NCBI RefSeq assembly: GCF_001594015.1
Contig: NZ_LTBC01000001.1
Coordinates: 186,001 to 250,000 of the forward strand
Origin: Moorella mulderi DSM 14980
GTDB taxonomy: Bacteria; Bacillota; DSM-521; Neomoorellales; Neomoorellaceae
DNA length: 64,000 nucleotides
Direction: 5' to 3'
A program made the translations under genes and the position numbers. The notes beneath the pieces are model-generated. The model saw nothing but the letters and a program-made list of their open reading frames with translations. It searched no databases and was not told the origin of the DNA. Below are positions 16,524 through 25,475 of the stretch, in pieces (positions within the stretch are counted from its first letter, which is position 1; each line of letters begins with the position of its first letter).

Positions 16524-17357
16524 TTAAAAGATTTTCAGTAAAGAACCAACGAAACCTACCACGATGGTAAAGCCAAGTAACTTCATAATCGACCAGTTGC
16601 GGAATTGATGCAGGTACCACACCAGGCCTACCCACAAAAGGGGTAAAAACTTGGGCATCATGCCGTCTAAGATGGATTGCAGGGTAGTCGCCTTTTGCTG
16701 TAAAGTCCACTGGATAGGAGTGGAAAGGGAAACAAAGGTAGCACTTAAAGCTCCTACTACAACGAGGCCTAAAATATTAAGGCTCCGGGTCACCCGCTCA
16801 ATAGTCTGGGGAGTCAAAAATTCCGAATCTAACACATCTACTCCCAGGCGATAACCTAAATTGATTCCGGTAGACATCATATACCAGGTCAGGGCAATCC
16901 AGGCGATGGCATAGATTACAGGTCCCAAGATATTGCCCTGCAAGGCCATGCTCATGGCAAAACTTAACAGAATGGCATTTACAGCGCTGGCCCAGAGGGA
17001 ATCCCCGATAGCTGCAAAAGGTCCCATAAGACCACTTTTAATAGCATTAATGGTTTCATCGGCTATTTCCTCTCCGGCAGCCTTCTGGCGTTCGATGGCT
17101 GCTATGGCGCCAATAATAGGACTGCCGATGGTCATCTCGGTATTGAAGAAAACCATGTGCCTTTTCAGCGCCGCACCAAGTTCCTCTCTACCTGGATAAA
17201 GCTTTTTTAGAACCGGCAGCAGGCTCCACGCAAAGGCAATATGCTGCATGCGTTCCCAGTTAAAGGCCGAAGTATTGAAGAAAAGCCATCGTAAAGTAAC
17301 TGCCCGGAGGTCCTTCTTCGTTATTTCAGGTACCGCTTTGGCCGGTTGTTCCTGCAT
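16524..17357 (-). CDS. PTS mannose-class EIID component
   Basis: A 277-residue EIID, the membrane subunit unique to mannose-class PTS. It opens with the family motif (KDLRAVTLRWLFFNTSAFNWERMQ, of which the WLFFNTSAFNWERMQ portion is diagnostic), contains IGSPIIGAIAAIER and DSLWASAVNAILL, and has C-terminal membrane helices. Together with EIIC it forms the sugar channel. It starts two bases after the EIIC stop codon region and is co-translated. Confidence 0.93.
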   Translation of the reverse strand: MQEQPAKAVPEITKKDLRAVTLRWLFFNTSAFNWERMQHIAFAWSLLPVLKKLYPGREELGAALKRHMVFFNTEMTIGSPIIGAIAAIERQKAAGEEIADETINAIKSGLMGPFAAIGDSLWASAVNAILLSFAMSMALQGNILGPVIYAIAWIALTWYMMSTGINLGYRLGVDVLDSEFLTPQTIERVTRSLNILGLVVVGALSATFVSLSTPIQWTLQQKATTLQSILDGMMPKFLPLLWVGLVWYLHQFRNWSIMKLLGFTIVVGFVGSLLKIF

Positions 17358-17359
17358 TT

Positions 17360-18127
17360 TTATGCCTCCTTCTGGCTGGTTTCGCTGGTATAAATCAAGT
17401 TAATCAGGGCCAGCGCAACCCCTGCCACCGATACAGGTAAAATAGGTAGTTTCAAAGCAGCCACGGCCAGGAAACCCAGGAGGAAAAAGGCCATATACCG
17501 GTTGTCTTTATTTAACATTTTGAGCAGGACGGCCATACCCAGGGCAGGGAGCATACCACCGATAACGGTTAAGGCTTTAGTCAGCCAGGCCGGGATGAAG
17601 GCTACCAGGTTATTGGCAATTGGTGCTCCGAAGTAGATAACCAGGAAGGCCGGTACAAAGCGCAGAATAAAAGCTAAAATCTGGGGGGCACCCATTAGCA
17701 TAAAAGTAAGGCCGGGAATATTAGCCTTTTCAGCATACCGGTCGGCAGCATGGGCAAAAAATACCCCCACCGTGGCAAAGAGCTGCCAGGTAAAGGTGCC
17801 TACCAGTCCCAGGGGTACGGCCAGGGTAACGGCAACCTCCGGTGACACTTTAGTTAACATTGCTAAAGCCGTGCCGACATAGCCGGCAAAATTCAGATCA
17901 GCCGCCATTGCCCCGCCGGGAGTAACAGCACCAATATACAAGGCATTAATAGTAGCACCAATCATCATACCGGTAGGCAGGTCCCCTAAAATTAATCCAA
18001 CTATGGTACCGGCAATCAGGGGACGCCCAAAAACATACCAGCCTATAGGCTGACCTCCCAGCCAGGGGGTGGCAATCCATCCCAGGTAGCCGGCAAAGGC
18101 AATAGCTGCCGCCTGCCATAATTCCAT
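17360..18127 (-). CDS. PTS mannose-class EIIC component
   Basis: A 255-residue polytopic EIIC permease of the mannose/fructose/sorbose class, with the conserved GGQPIGWYVFGRPLIAGTIV region and the TPGGAMAADLNFAGYVGTAL loop. It translocates the sugar while EIIB phosphorylates it. ATG 18127 is 13 bases after the EIIB stop. Exact sugar not predictable; mannose, sorbose, fructose and amino-sugars are all carried by relatives. Confidence 0.93.
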   Translation of the reverse strand: MELWQAAAIAFAGYLGWIATPWLGGQPIGWYVFGRPLIAGTIVGLILGDLPTGMMIGATINALYIGAVTPGGAMAADLNFAGYVGTALAMLTKVSPEVAVTLAVPLGLVGTFTWQLFATVGVFFAHAADRYAEKANIPGLTFMLMGAPQILAFILRFVPAFLVIYFGAPIANNLVAFIPAWLTKALTVIGGMLPALGMAVLLKMLNKDNRYMAFFLLGFLAVAALKLPILPVSVAGVALALINLIYTSETSQKEA

Positions 18128-18140
18128 CTTTAACCCTCCC

Positions 18141-18632
18141 TCATACCTTTACTACCTTTTCCCACGTAAAACGAGTATCGCCCGGAACAGTCTGAAAATA
18201 CACTTCATAACCTGTAGCTTTAATTTCTTTTAGCGCCGCCAGGCCGCTGGCATCCAGGTAAACGTTAGGAGTAATTTTCGTCCTCTCCGGCGTCTTGCCG
18301 GCATTGCCCATATTAATCTCCGGAGGAAACACGTTATTGTTATCCACCCTGGCAATAAGCCTCCGGGCTACCTCCGGCGTCTTGACAATGAGCATGACCC
18401 GGCTGGTCTCATCACTCCGGGCTAAAGCCTGGCTGGCTGCTTCTACATCATAGACACTTACCGGTATTCCCGGCGGCGCCGCCATTTTTAAAACTTTAGT
18501 CAGCACAGGGTTACGAGCACTGGCATCATCGACAACCATAATACTTTTGGCTTTAACATGACCTACCCAGGCCGTAACCACCTGGCCATGAATCAAGCGT
18601 TCATCGATCCGGAATAAAACTACCGCACTCAA
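18141..18632 (-). CDS. PTS mannose-class EIIB component
   Basis: A 163-residue EIIB. The phosphorylated His15 lies in the family motif RIDERLIHGQVVTAWV. It passes phosphate from EIIA to the incoming sugar. The start is TTG 18632 with AAGGAGGTG about ten bases upstream. First gene of the operon EIIB-EIIC-EIID-EIIA-UroD-like-HPr-Enzyme I, starting about 100 bases after the sigma-54 promoter. Confidence 0.93.
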   Translation of the reverse strand: MSAVVLFRIDERLIHGQVVTAWVGHVKAKSIMVVDDASARNPVLTKVLKMAAPPGIPVSVYDVEAASQALARSDETSRVMLIVKTPEVARRLIARVDNNNVFPPEINMGNAGKTPERTKITPNVYLDASGLAALKEIKATGYEVYFQTVPGDTRFTWEKVVKV

Positions 18633-18733
18633 GCCTTCTCAACACCTCCTTTCCCTTGTATCTCGAGCAGTCCTTTTCTCCTTTCTCTCACCTCCGTAAA
18701 GAAATTTTAATCAACGTAACAATTCCTTAACAT

Positions 18734-18749
18734 TGCAAGTTTCATGCCA
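18734..18749 (-). promoter_or_regulatory. Sigma-54 (-24/-12) promoter of the PTS operon
   Basis: On the minus strand TGGCAT-GAAAC-TTGCA matches the consensus TGGCAC-N5-TTGCA at all but one position, with both invariant GG and GC correctly spaced. It lies 102 bases upstream of the EIIB start and directly downstream of a gene for a sigma-54 activator. Confidence 0.9.
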
Positions 18750-18774
18750 GCCTTTAGGGCATCCGGGCCGGAGA

Positions 18775-18803
18775 TTAGTGTTTAAAACACAAGAAAACAC
18801 TAA
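18775..18803. promoter_or_regulatory. Probable upstream activator site for the LevR-type protein
   Basis: TTAGTGTTT (18775-18783) and AAACACTAA (18795-18803) form a perfect 9-base inverted repeat with an 11-base spacer, centred about 48 bases upstream of the -24 box. The half-site AAAACACT recurs twice in front of the activator's own gene (21622-21639). Confidence 0.7.
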
Positions 18804-18815
18804 AGGCCGGTGGCA

Positions 18816-18847
18816 AAAATAATCAGCCGGGGTTAAAAGCCCCGGCC
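18816..18847 (-). terminator. Terminator after the LevR-type gene
   Basis: GCCGGGG (18826-18832 region) pairs with CCCCGGC around TTAAAAG, followed leftward by TGATTATTTTT. It separates the activator gene from the PTS promoter. Confidence 0.75.
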
Positions 18848-18865
18848 CCATCGTCCCCGCCCGGC

Positions 18866-21601
18866 TTAAGTTTCCTGGAGAAATTGAACCACAAAGGCTA
18901 TCTCACCGGTAGGGATAGTTATATTAAAATTTTTTTCCAGGCCGGCCATGGCTTCGGCTACTGCCAGCCATTCCCGCGGGTAGCGTCTTTTTATCTCCTC
19001 TTCCCCCGGCCAGAAACTGCCCTGTTCGCCGGCCTGCAGCCTTTCTACCAGGCAACTCAAATGGACGATCAGGTTAATTTTATGGTGCGGCAACAGCCGG
19101 CGCCCAAGGCTCTGGCTGAGTTGCCGGGTGATTTGTGAACAAAGATCTAGCATCTTGCCAGGCTCCAAAAAACGCAGGTACTGGGCCAGGACCGCCTCCA
19201 ATTCCTGAGGTGTAATATCCTGCTCTCTAGCTGGTAACTGCAATAGTTCCTGCAAACGCCAGCGGCCCTGCCCCAGCAGCCATTCCTCCAGGGAAATAAA
19301 GGGTACATCCGGGATTTTCAGGTCAACGCTACCGATCACGGCTACCAGTTTCCCTTTTCCTTTCAAAGCCTGCCATCCCATACCGCTGCCGGTTACCTGG
19401 CCGTTCATATTAACCGTAACAATATTTATCTCCTCCCTATCCCCCAGCCATTCCCGGATCATGGCCTTGATCCGGCGGGCCGCCCCTTCCCCTGTCAGGC
19501 AGGTGGCTACGATGATTTTATTCCCCTGCCCTTCCAGGGGCCAATATTCTTCCAGGTAATGATACTTTCCTATTTCTGCTACCAGTTCATGCAGGGGAAA
19601 CCTGCTGGCTTTACGCACAGCCTCGATAACCATCGCCGTCGTGACATTATCCAGAACGTGAATTTTAAGACCCGTCCGTTTGGCAATTATTTCACCCCAA
19701 GAAATTAAAGGCTCCATATCTACCAGCAGGAGTACACCCCTTCCTCTATCAGCCTGGCGGACCACCCTGGTGGCTTCAATCAGCCACTGCTGCGGTTCGC
19801 CCTCCAGGGGTATATCCAGGGCCAGGGCCGCATTGGTACCTACCAGTTTATTGGCTACTTCCGCCATGCTGGTAGCCGTGCGGCTGCCGTGGGCCATGAC
19901 GACGACGCCCACCGGTTCCCCTGCCGGTTCTTTTCCCTGCCTGCCTGCCCGGAACAACATGGCCAGAAATCCCGCTTCATCCGGCGGGAGGGCAAGGTTT
20001 AATTTCTTTTCAATCAAAGCCATGACTTTCCGGGCGACTTCTATCTCCCGGGGGTATTCCTTTTGAATTTCCTCCAGGTAGGGGTTGACAATTTCCTGGC
20101 CGGCCTTTAACCGCTGCCGGCAGGCGTTGAGATGCAGGGCCAGGGCCAGGAAAGTACTGGTGTCGACCTGCCCCGGCAAGTCTTCCCTGGCTATTTTAAC
20201 GGCCTCCTGGGCCAGGGCGATGATATCCTGGCCAACCAGGCGCGCCAGCCGTAACCTGGCATTTTTCCAATCCTGGACCGTCTCTTTCAGGTAGCGGTGA
20301 TAATATTCTTCTAGGGCCTGCCGGGACCGCTTCCATTGAACTTCATTGTTTATACCCTCAACCCCGTTAGCTTCCCTTTCTTTCTCCAGTAAAGTATAAA
20401 GGTCTGGTACCTGGCAAGCCGCGGTAACCCCGGCTTCATCAGGTTCAATATACCATTCCTCTTCCAGGACCAGCCCGGCCAGTTCCTGGAGGTAGTTATC
20501 TCCAGCAGCAGAGCGTGGCTGAACATGGGGCGGCAGGCTGGCCGCTGTAATAACTACTTCCCTGGTCCCCTTGCTGGTGGCATCCAGGAAGGCACGGGCA
20601 CAGGTTAAACGGATATCGTTAAATAGCTGGCCAATATTTCCCGGACAATCATAGAGGAGCAGGGCGCGGATGGCATCAGCAGTAACCTTTAAAGGCCGGC
20701 CAATTTGCCGGCTTTCGCCCGCCAATAGTTGCTTTAGAAGCAATAACCTTTCGGCCAGGGGGCGCTCGGCCAGGGCCGGGATGTTGATCACTACCGGAAA
20801 ACGCCGGTAAAAGGTAGCCAGTAAGGAAGAATGGGGGTCGGCGGTGGTGGCGCCGATAACCAGGGTGGTGCAGGAACGGTAGCTCCCGGTTTCTCCTAAA
20901 CGCCGGTACTGGCCGTTATCCATTAAATAAAAGAGCATTTCCTGGCCTTCCGGGGGCAGGCGGTGGATCTCATCCAGGAAGAGGATACTCTTGTGGGCGG
21001 CATCTACCAGGCCGGGCTTTTCCTGGGCGGCCCCGGTGAAGGCGCCTTTAACATGGCCGAAGAGCTGGCTCATGAGCAGCTGGGGATTGTGGGCATAATC
21101 GGCGCAGTTGAAAGAGACCAGCTGGGCCTGGCCGGTAACTCGCCCCAAAGTTTGGGCGTACCTGAACATAGTCCGGGCAAAAAGGGTTTTACCGCTGCCG
21201 GTAGGGCCGATAAGGAGGGTATGCAGGCCGTGGGGCGGGTAAAGGAGGGCGGCCCGGGCCTGCTCCACGGCTACCTTGAGGCTTGAATTCCAGCCCAATA
21301 GACTGGTAAAAGGATTCATTTCGATTTCCTGGACTGCCATCCTTCCGGTATCTTCCCTGCCATTCCTGGCCTTACTCTCTTCCCAGTATTGCCTGGTGAC
21401 AAACCTTACCGGCCGGCCGGGAAATTTAACCACCAGCCCTTCCTTGACCAGGTAATTAAGGTCGCCGCTGGCATTGCTACGGATTATGCCTGCCTCCCGG
21501 GCCACTTCTTGCGCCGTAAAGCCAATTTCCAGTTGACCTGCCGGCGCCTTTTCCCGGCAGAGCCTGGCCAGGGCTAACAATACTTTTTTCTTGCGTTCCA
21601 T
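18866..21601 (-). CDS. LevR-type sigma-54 activator with PTS regulation domains
   Basis: A 911-residue PTS-controlled transcription activator. Order: N-terminal winged helix (residues 25-70), AAA+ ATPase with Walker A GPTGSGKT (132-139), the sigma-54 contact loop GAFTGA (186-191) and Walker B ILFLDEI; then a first PRD, an EIIA-Man-like domain (VVVMAHGSRTATSMAEV), an EIIB-like domain (ATCLTGEGAARRI) and a second PRD. Such proteins are switched by phosphorylation from EII and HPr, so they turn on transport when sugar drains phosphate from EIIB. It directly precedes the sigma-54 promoter of the PTS operon and is therefore its activator. ATG 21601 follows GAGGAGCGGGGG. Confidence 0.94.
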   Translation of the reverse strand: MERKKKVLLALARLCREKAPAGQLEIGFTAQEVAREAGIIRSNASGDLNYLVKEGLVVKFPGRPVRFVTRQYWEESKARNGREDTGRMAVQEIEMNPFTSLLGWNSSLKVAVEQARAALLYPPHGLHTLLIGPTGSGKTLFARTMFRYAQTLGRVTGQAQLVSFNCADYAHNPQLLMSQLFGHVKGAFTGAAQEKPGLVDAAHKSILFLDEIHRLPPEGQEMLFYLMDNGQYRRLGETGSYRSCTTLVIGATTADPHSSLLATFYRRFPVVINIPALAERPLAERLLLLKQLLAGESRQIGRPLKVTADAIRALLLYDCPGNIGQLFNDIRLTCARAFLDATSKGTREVVITAASLPPHVQPRSAAGDNYLQELAGLVLEEEWYIEPDEAGVTAACQVPDLYTLLEKEREANGVEGINNEVQWKRSRQALEEYYHRYLKETVQDWKNARLRLARLVGQDIIALAQEAVKIAREDLPGQVDTSTFLALALHLNACRQRLKAGQEIVNPYLEEIQKEYPREIEVARKVMALIEKKLNLALPPDEAGFLAMLFRAGRQGKEPAGEPVGVVVMAHGSRTATSMAEVANKLVGTNAALALDIPLEGEPQQWLIEATRVVRQADRGRGVLLLVDMEPLISWGEIIAKRTGLKIHVLDNVTTAMVIEAVRKASRFPLHELVAEIGKYHYLEEYWPLEGQGNKIIVATCLTGEGAARRIKAMIREWLGDREEINIVTVNMNGQVTGSGMGWQALKGKGKLVAVIGSVDLKIPDVPFISLEEWLLGQGRWRLQELLQLPAREQDITPQELEAVLAQYLRFLEPGKMLDLCSQITRQLSQSLGRRLLPHHKINLIVHLSCLVERLQAGEQGSFWPGEEEIKRRYPREWLAVAEAMAGLEKNFNITIPTGEIAFVVQFLQET

Positions 21602-21621
21602 TATCCCCCGCTCCTCACCCT

Positions 21622-21645
21622 AAAACACTTTAAAACACTATTATA
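21622..21645 (-). promoter_or_regulatory. -10 region and repeated AAAACACT sites before the activator gene
   Basis: AAAACACT appears at 21622-21629 and 21632-21639, a direct repeat with a 10-base period, abutting TATAAT on the minus strand (21640-21645). The repeats overlap the expected transcription start, so binding would repress. The -35 is weak. Confidence 0.5.
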
Positions 21646-21734
21646 ATGTATAATGTAGCTTATTTTCAGGCTGAGAGCAAGAACATTTTGAAATAAACGG
21701 GAGAACTCAAGTAAGGAAAAGTCACTGGTAAACT

Positions 21735-21762
21735 TTCACATCCCCGTAAAAAATGGTATAAT
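21735..21762 (+). promoter_or_regulatory. Promoter of the DUF6922/AbiEii pair
   Basis: TTCACA (21735-21740), a 16-base spacer and TATAAT (21757-21762) read rightward, 75 bases before the first gene. Confidence 0.55.
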
Positions 21763-21836
21763 TATCGTGGTGAAAAAGTTGAAAGAGTGACCGAAAAAGA
21801 TTTTCCTGAAGCTGGTAAAAGGGCAGGAGATATCCG

Positions 21837-22136
21837 TTGAGGTTACCGGCTTTTTTAAAAAAGTATTTTTGGGACGTATCCTTTGACAGCCTGGATAGTT
21901 GGAATGAGTCATATTTTATCCTCGAGCGATTGCTGGAATATGGGGATACTAGAGCCATCCGGTGGGTTATGAGACAGTACAGGGATGAAGAGCTCCTGGA
22001 AGTAATCAAGACGAGCCCTAGATTGTCCGCTAAAACCGGCAACTTCTGGCGCTGTTACTACCATTTGCAGGAGGATGACCTCAGGTGTTTACGTCCGCCC
22101 TCCCACCGCAGGGACAGGAGGCACTGGAATTATTAA
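21837..22136 (+). CDS. DUF6922-like protein, partner of AbiEii
   Basis: A 99-residue protein resembling the short DUF6922 proteins usually found just upstream of AbiEii nucleotidyltransferases (FLKKYFWDVSFDSLD, FILERLLEYGDTRAIRWV, LSAKTGNFWRCYY). It is the presumed antitoxin or regulator of the pair. The start is TTG 21837, with AGGAG six bases upstream. The last 50 bases overlap the next gene in another frame, so its C-terminal tail past NFWRCYY may be poorly conserved. Confidence 0.7.
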   Translation: MRLPAFLKKYFWDVSFDSLDSWNESYFILERLLEYGDTRAIRWVMRQYRDEELLEVIKTSPRLSAKTGNFWRCYYHLQEDDLRCLRPPSHRRDRRHWNY

Positions 22137-22768
22137 GCTCTACCGGTTTACTGCAAAATTTTTACCTGGCCGGTGGCACGGCCCTGGCCTTACACCTAGG
22201 ACATCGCCTTTCGGAAGACCTGGATTTCTTTTCGCCATCTCCTGTAGATACTTTAATGCTTAAACAAAGGCTCGATGAGTTGGACGACTTTCAGTTATTG
22301 GGGGAAAGGTGGGGCACCTTGCACGGGATTTTCCGGGGAACTAAAGTTAGTTTTCTGTATTACCGGTATCCCCTTCTCTTTCCCATTGCTACGTTCAGGG
22401 GTTGCCCGGTGGCATCCCCTGAAGATATTGCCCCTATGAAAATAGAAGCCATCGCCTCGCGGGGCAGTAGAAAGGACTTTTATGACCTGTATTTTATTGC
22501 CCGGGAAATTGCCGACCTGCGCCAGTGCTTGGAATTCTACAAGCGCAAGTTTGCAGGGACCAACTTTAACTTGTATCACGTGCTGAAAAGCCTGACCTAT
22601 TTTGCCGATGCCGAAAGGGAAAAAGAACCGGTACTCCTGCGCCGGGTAAGCTGGAACCAGGCTCCTGTTTTATATACCCGTACGGGAAAAGCGCCGTTAC
22701 AACCAAAAGTTTTCCCTGGCATAATAATAGAACTGGAGATAATATTTTTTGAGGCAGCCGTTCTGTAA
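22085..22768 (+). CDS. AbiEii-family nucleotidyltransferase toxin
   Basis: A 227-residue nucleotidyltransferase of the AbiEii/DUF1814 group, toxins that act by adding nucleotides to RNA. The catalytic core is intact: YLAGGTALALHLGHR followed by LSEDLDFFSP, and the later KIEAIASRGSRKDFYDLYF. Near the C-terminus, VSWNQ and IIFFEAAVL look like the usual contiguous end of the family, but about 26 residues lie between them, which may be a small in-frame insertion. The start is GTG 22085, inside the upstream gene. Together the two genes form a probable toxin-antitoxin or phage-defence pair between the PTS activator and the arginine operon. Confidence 0.85.
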   Translation: MFTSALPPQGQEALELLSSTGLLQNFYLAGGTALALHLGHRLSEDLDFFSPSPVDTLMLKQRLDELDDFQLLGERWGTLHGIFRGTKVSFLYYRYPLLFPIATFRGCPVASPEDIAPMKIEAIASRGSRKDFYDLYFIAREIADLRQCLEFYKRKFAGTNFNLYHVLKSLTYFADAEREKEPVLLRRVSWNQAPVLYTRTGKAPLQPKVFPGIIIELEIIFFEAAVL

Positions 22769-22793
22769 TAATTTAGAGATTTCCCAGCCAGGA

Positions 22794-22826
22794 TAAAAAA
22801 ACCCGGACCTGTTATTAAAGTCCGGG
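22794..22826 (-). terminator. Terminator of the arginine operon
   Basis: CCCGGAC (22802-22808) pairs with GTCCGGG (22820-22826) and is followed on the minus strand by seven T. It lies just past the argH stop. Confidence 0.9.
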
Positions 22827-22831
22827 CGCTA

Positions 22832-24217
22832 TTATATGCTGTAGATTCCCGCAAGAATCTTCCTGGCCCGCTCCAGGGCCTTAGCTACAGCGGCGGGGGC
22901 GGGACCGCCGGGGAGGTCGCGGCCCTGCACGCAGGCTTCTACCTTGATGCGGCTAAAAATATCTTCCGAGAAATAAGGTGAAAAGGACTGCCACTCGGCT
23001 AAAGTGAGGTCCTCAAAGGACTTGCCCTGTTCCAGGCAGTGCAGCACCAGAGACCCCACCACGGCGTGGGCCTCGCGGAAGGGTAAACCTTTGCGCACCA
23101 GGTATTCGGCCACGTCGGTGGCAGCGGCAAACCCCCGGGCCGCCTCTTCCCGCATCCGCTCAACCCGGAATCTGGCCGTGGCCAGCATGGGGGTGAAGAC
23201 CATGAGACACCCCTTCACCGTATCCAGGGCGTCAAAGAGGGCTTCTTTATCCTCCTGCAGGTCCTTGTTGTAGGCCAGGGGTAAACCTTTCAGGACCGCC
23301 AGCATGCCCATGAGGTGGCCGTACACCCGGCCCGTCTTCCCCCGCACCAGTTCAGCCACGTCAGGGTTTTTCTTCTGGGGCATCATGCTGGAGCCGGTGC
23401 TGTAGGCGTCGTCCAGCTCGATAAAGCCGAATTCCTCGCTGGACCAGAGGATTATTTCTTCGGCCAGGCGGCTTAAGTGCATCATGATGAGGGAAGCTGC
23501 CGCCAGGAATTCCACCACAAAATCGCGGTCGGCCACAGCATCCAGGGAGTTGGCGCTGATCTCTTTAAAGCCCAGTTCCCGGGCCACCATCTCCCGGTCA
23601 ATGGGGAGGGTTGTCCCTGCCAGGGCGCCGGCGCCCAGGGGCATGACATCTACCCGCGCCAGGCACCCGTCTAAACGCTCCTGGTCGCGGTAGAACATTT
23701 CAAAGTAGGCCAGCAGGTGGTGGGCCAGGGTGACGGGCTGGGCCTTCTGCAGGTGGGTATAGCCGGGCATGATGGTGTGCAGGTGCTCAGCCGCTAGGTC
23801 CACCAGGACCTTTTGCAGGCCGGCCAGGAGTCTTTTTACTTCTGGAATTTCTTCTTTTAAATACAGGCGCAGGTCCAGGGCCACCTGGTCGTTGCGGCTG
23901 CGCGCCGTGTGCAGCTTTTTCCCGGCCTCGCCGATCCGTTCCGTGAGCAGCTTTTCTATGTTCATATGGATGTCTTCAGCGCCCACATCAAAGGTTACCC
24001 GCCCGGCCTCTATGTCGGTCCGGATTTCCTCCAGCCCTTTAATAATGGCCTCGCCCTCGGCCGGGGTAATGAGCCCCACCGCTGCCAGCATCCTGGCATG
24101 GGCTATCGACCCGGCAATATCCTGCCGGTAAAGGCGCTGGTCGAAGCTGATGGAGGAATGAAAGTCCTCCACCAGCCGGTCGGTAGTCCTGGTAAAACGT
24201 CCGCCCCAGAGCTTCAT
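22832..24217 (-). CDS. argH: Argininosuccinate lyase
   Basis: A 461-residue member of the fumarase/aspartase superfamily that splits argininosuccinate into arginine and fumarate, the last step of arginine synthesis. It shows the N-terminal KLWGGRF, the [17 protein letters not shown] segment, [19 protein letters not shown] and the flexible catalytic loop [16 protein letters not shown]. The start overlaps the argG stop (ATGA-type). Last gene of argCJBDFGH. Confidence 0.97.
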   Translation of the reverse strand: MKLWGGRFTRTTDRLVEDFHSSISFDQRLYRQDIAGSIAHARMLAAVGLITPAEGEAIIKGLEEIRTDIEAGRVTFDVGAEDIHMNIEKLLTERIGEAGKKLHTARSRNDQVALDLRLYLKEEIPEVKRLLAGLQKVLVDLAAEHLHTIMPGYTHLQKAQPVTLAHHLLAYFEMFYRDQERLDGCLARVDVMPLGAGALAGTTLPIDREMVARELGFKEISANSLDAVADRDFVVEFLAAASLIMMHLSRLAEEIILWSSEEFGFIELDDAYSTGSSMMPQKKNPDVAELVRGKTGRVYGHLMGMLAVLKGLPLAYNKDLQEDKEALFDALDTVKGCLMVFTPMLATARFRVERMREEAARGFAAATDVAEYLVRKGLPFREAHAVVGSLVLHCLEQGKSFEDLTLAEWQSFSPYFSEDIFSRIKVEACVQGRDLPGGPAPAAVAKALERARKILAGIYSI

Positions 24218-25422
24218 TTTAAGCCTGCCTTCTTTTCCATCAAGGCCCGAACCCTCAAAGGCAGGCCGAAGAGGTTGATAAAGCCGGTGGCATCCTTGTG
24301 GTCGTAATCGCCGCCGGCGCCGAAGGTCACCAGGTCTTCGCTGTAGATGGAGTAGGGTGATTTAACTCCTGCCGGAGTACAGTTACCCTTGTACAGCTTC
24401 ATGCGCACGGTGCCGGTGACCGTTTCCTGGGTGCTGTCCACAAAGGCGTCCAGGGCCTTTTTCAGGGGCGAGAACCAGTTGCCGTCATAGACCAGCTCGG
24501 CGTATTTGGCGGCCACAATTTCCTTGAAGTGCATGGTCATGCGGTCCAGGGTGAGGGCTTCCAGCTCCCGGTGGGCAAGGTGAAGGACGGTACCGCCGGG
24601 GGTTTCATAGACGCCCCGGGATTTCATGCCCACCAGGCGGTTTTCCACCATGTCGGCGATGCCGACGCCGTTGGCCGCCGCCAGGTCGTTCAATTTTTCC
24701 ACCAGGGTTACGGCGTCCAGCCTTTCCCCCTCCACGGCCACCGGGATGCCCTTTTCAAAGTCAATAGTCACATAAGTGGGTTTATCCGGGGCCTGTTCCG
24801 GCGGGGTAATGATTAAATAGAGGTCGTCCTGGGGTTCGTTCCAGGGGTTCTCCAGGTCGGCGCCTTCGTGGCTCAAGTGCCAGAGGTTGCGGTCCATGCT
24901 GTAGGGCCGGTCCTTGGTGACCGGTACCGGGATGCCCCGGGCGGTGGCATAGTCAATGGCCTCTTCCCGGGAGCGAATGTTCCAGAGGCGCCAGGGGGCA
25001 ATGACCTTCAAATTGGGGTTTAACGCTTTAACTCCCAGTTCAAAGCGCACCTGGTCATTACCCTTGCCGGTAGCGCCGTGGGCCACGGCAGTGGCGCCTT
25101 CCTTCTCCGCCACCTCTACCAGGCATTTGGCAATAAGGGGCCGGGCGAAGGAGGTACCCAGGAGGTACTTGCCTTCATAAATGGCCCCGGCTTTTAAAGT
25201 TGGCCAGATGTACTCTTCGACAAACTCCCGTTTTTTGTCGAGGATGTAAATCTTGCTCGCCCCGCTCTTGATGGCCTTTTCCTCCAGGGGCGCCAGTTCC
25301 TCTCCCTGGCCGAGATCAACGGCCAGGGCAATAACTTCGTAGCCGTAGGTTTCTTTGAGCCAGGGGATAATAATGGAAGTATCCAGCCCGCCGGAATAGG
25401 CGAGGACTACCTTTTCCGCCAC
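24214..25422 (-). CDS. argG: Argininosuccinate synthase
   Basis: About 402 residues. It condenses citrulline and aspartate with ATP. The pyrophosphatase P-loop [28 protein letters not shown] and the C-terminal [17 protein letters not shown] are present. I choose GTG 25422, which has AAAGGAG upstream and gives the usual short N-terminus before the P-loop; the frame is open 17 codons further without support. Confidence 0.96.
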   Translation of the reverse strand: MAEKVVLAYSGGLDTSIIIPWLKETYGYEVIALAVDLGQGEELAPLEEKAIKSGASKIYILDKKREFVEEYIWPTLKAGAIYEGKYLLGTSFARPLIAKCLVEVAEKEGATAVAHGATGKGNDQVRFELGVKALNPNLKVIAPWRLWNIRSREEAIDYATARGIPVPVTKDRPYSMDRNLWHLSHEGADLENPWNEPQDDLYLIITPPEQAPDKPTYVTIDFEKGIPVAVEGERLDAVTLVEKLNDLAAANGVGIADMVENRLVGMKSRGVYETPGGTVLHLAHRELEALTLDRMTMHFKEIVAAKYAELVYDGNWFSPLKKALDAFVDSTQETVTGTVRMKLYKGNCTPAGVKSPYSIYSEDLVTFGAGGDYDHKDATGFINLFGLPLRVRALMEKKAGLK

Positions 25423-25475
25423 AATAAAGACTCCTTTCTCACTGGTAAAATAGCCTGTGTTATCGACCAGCAAAC

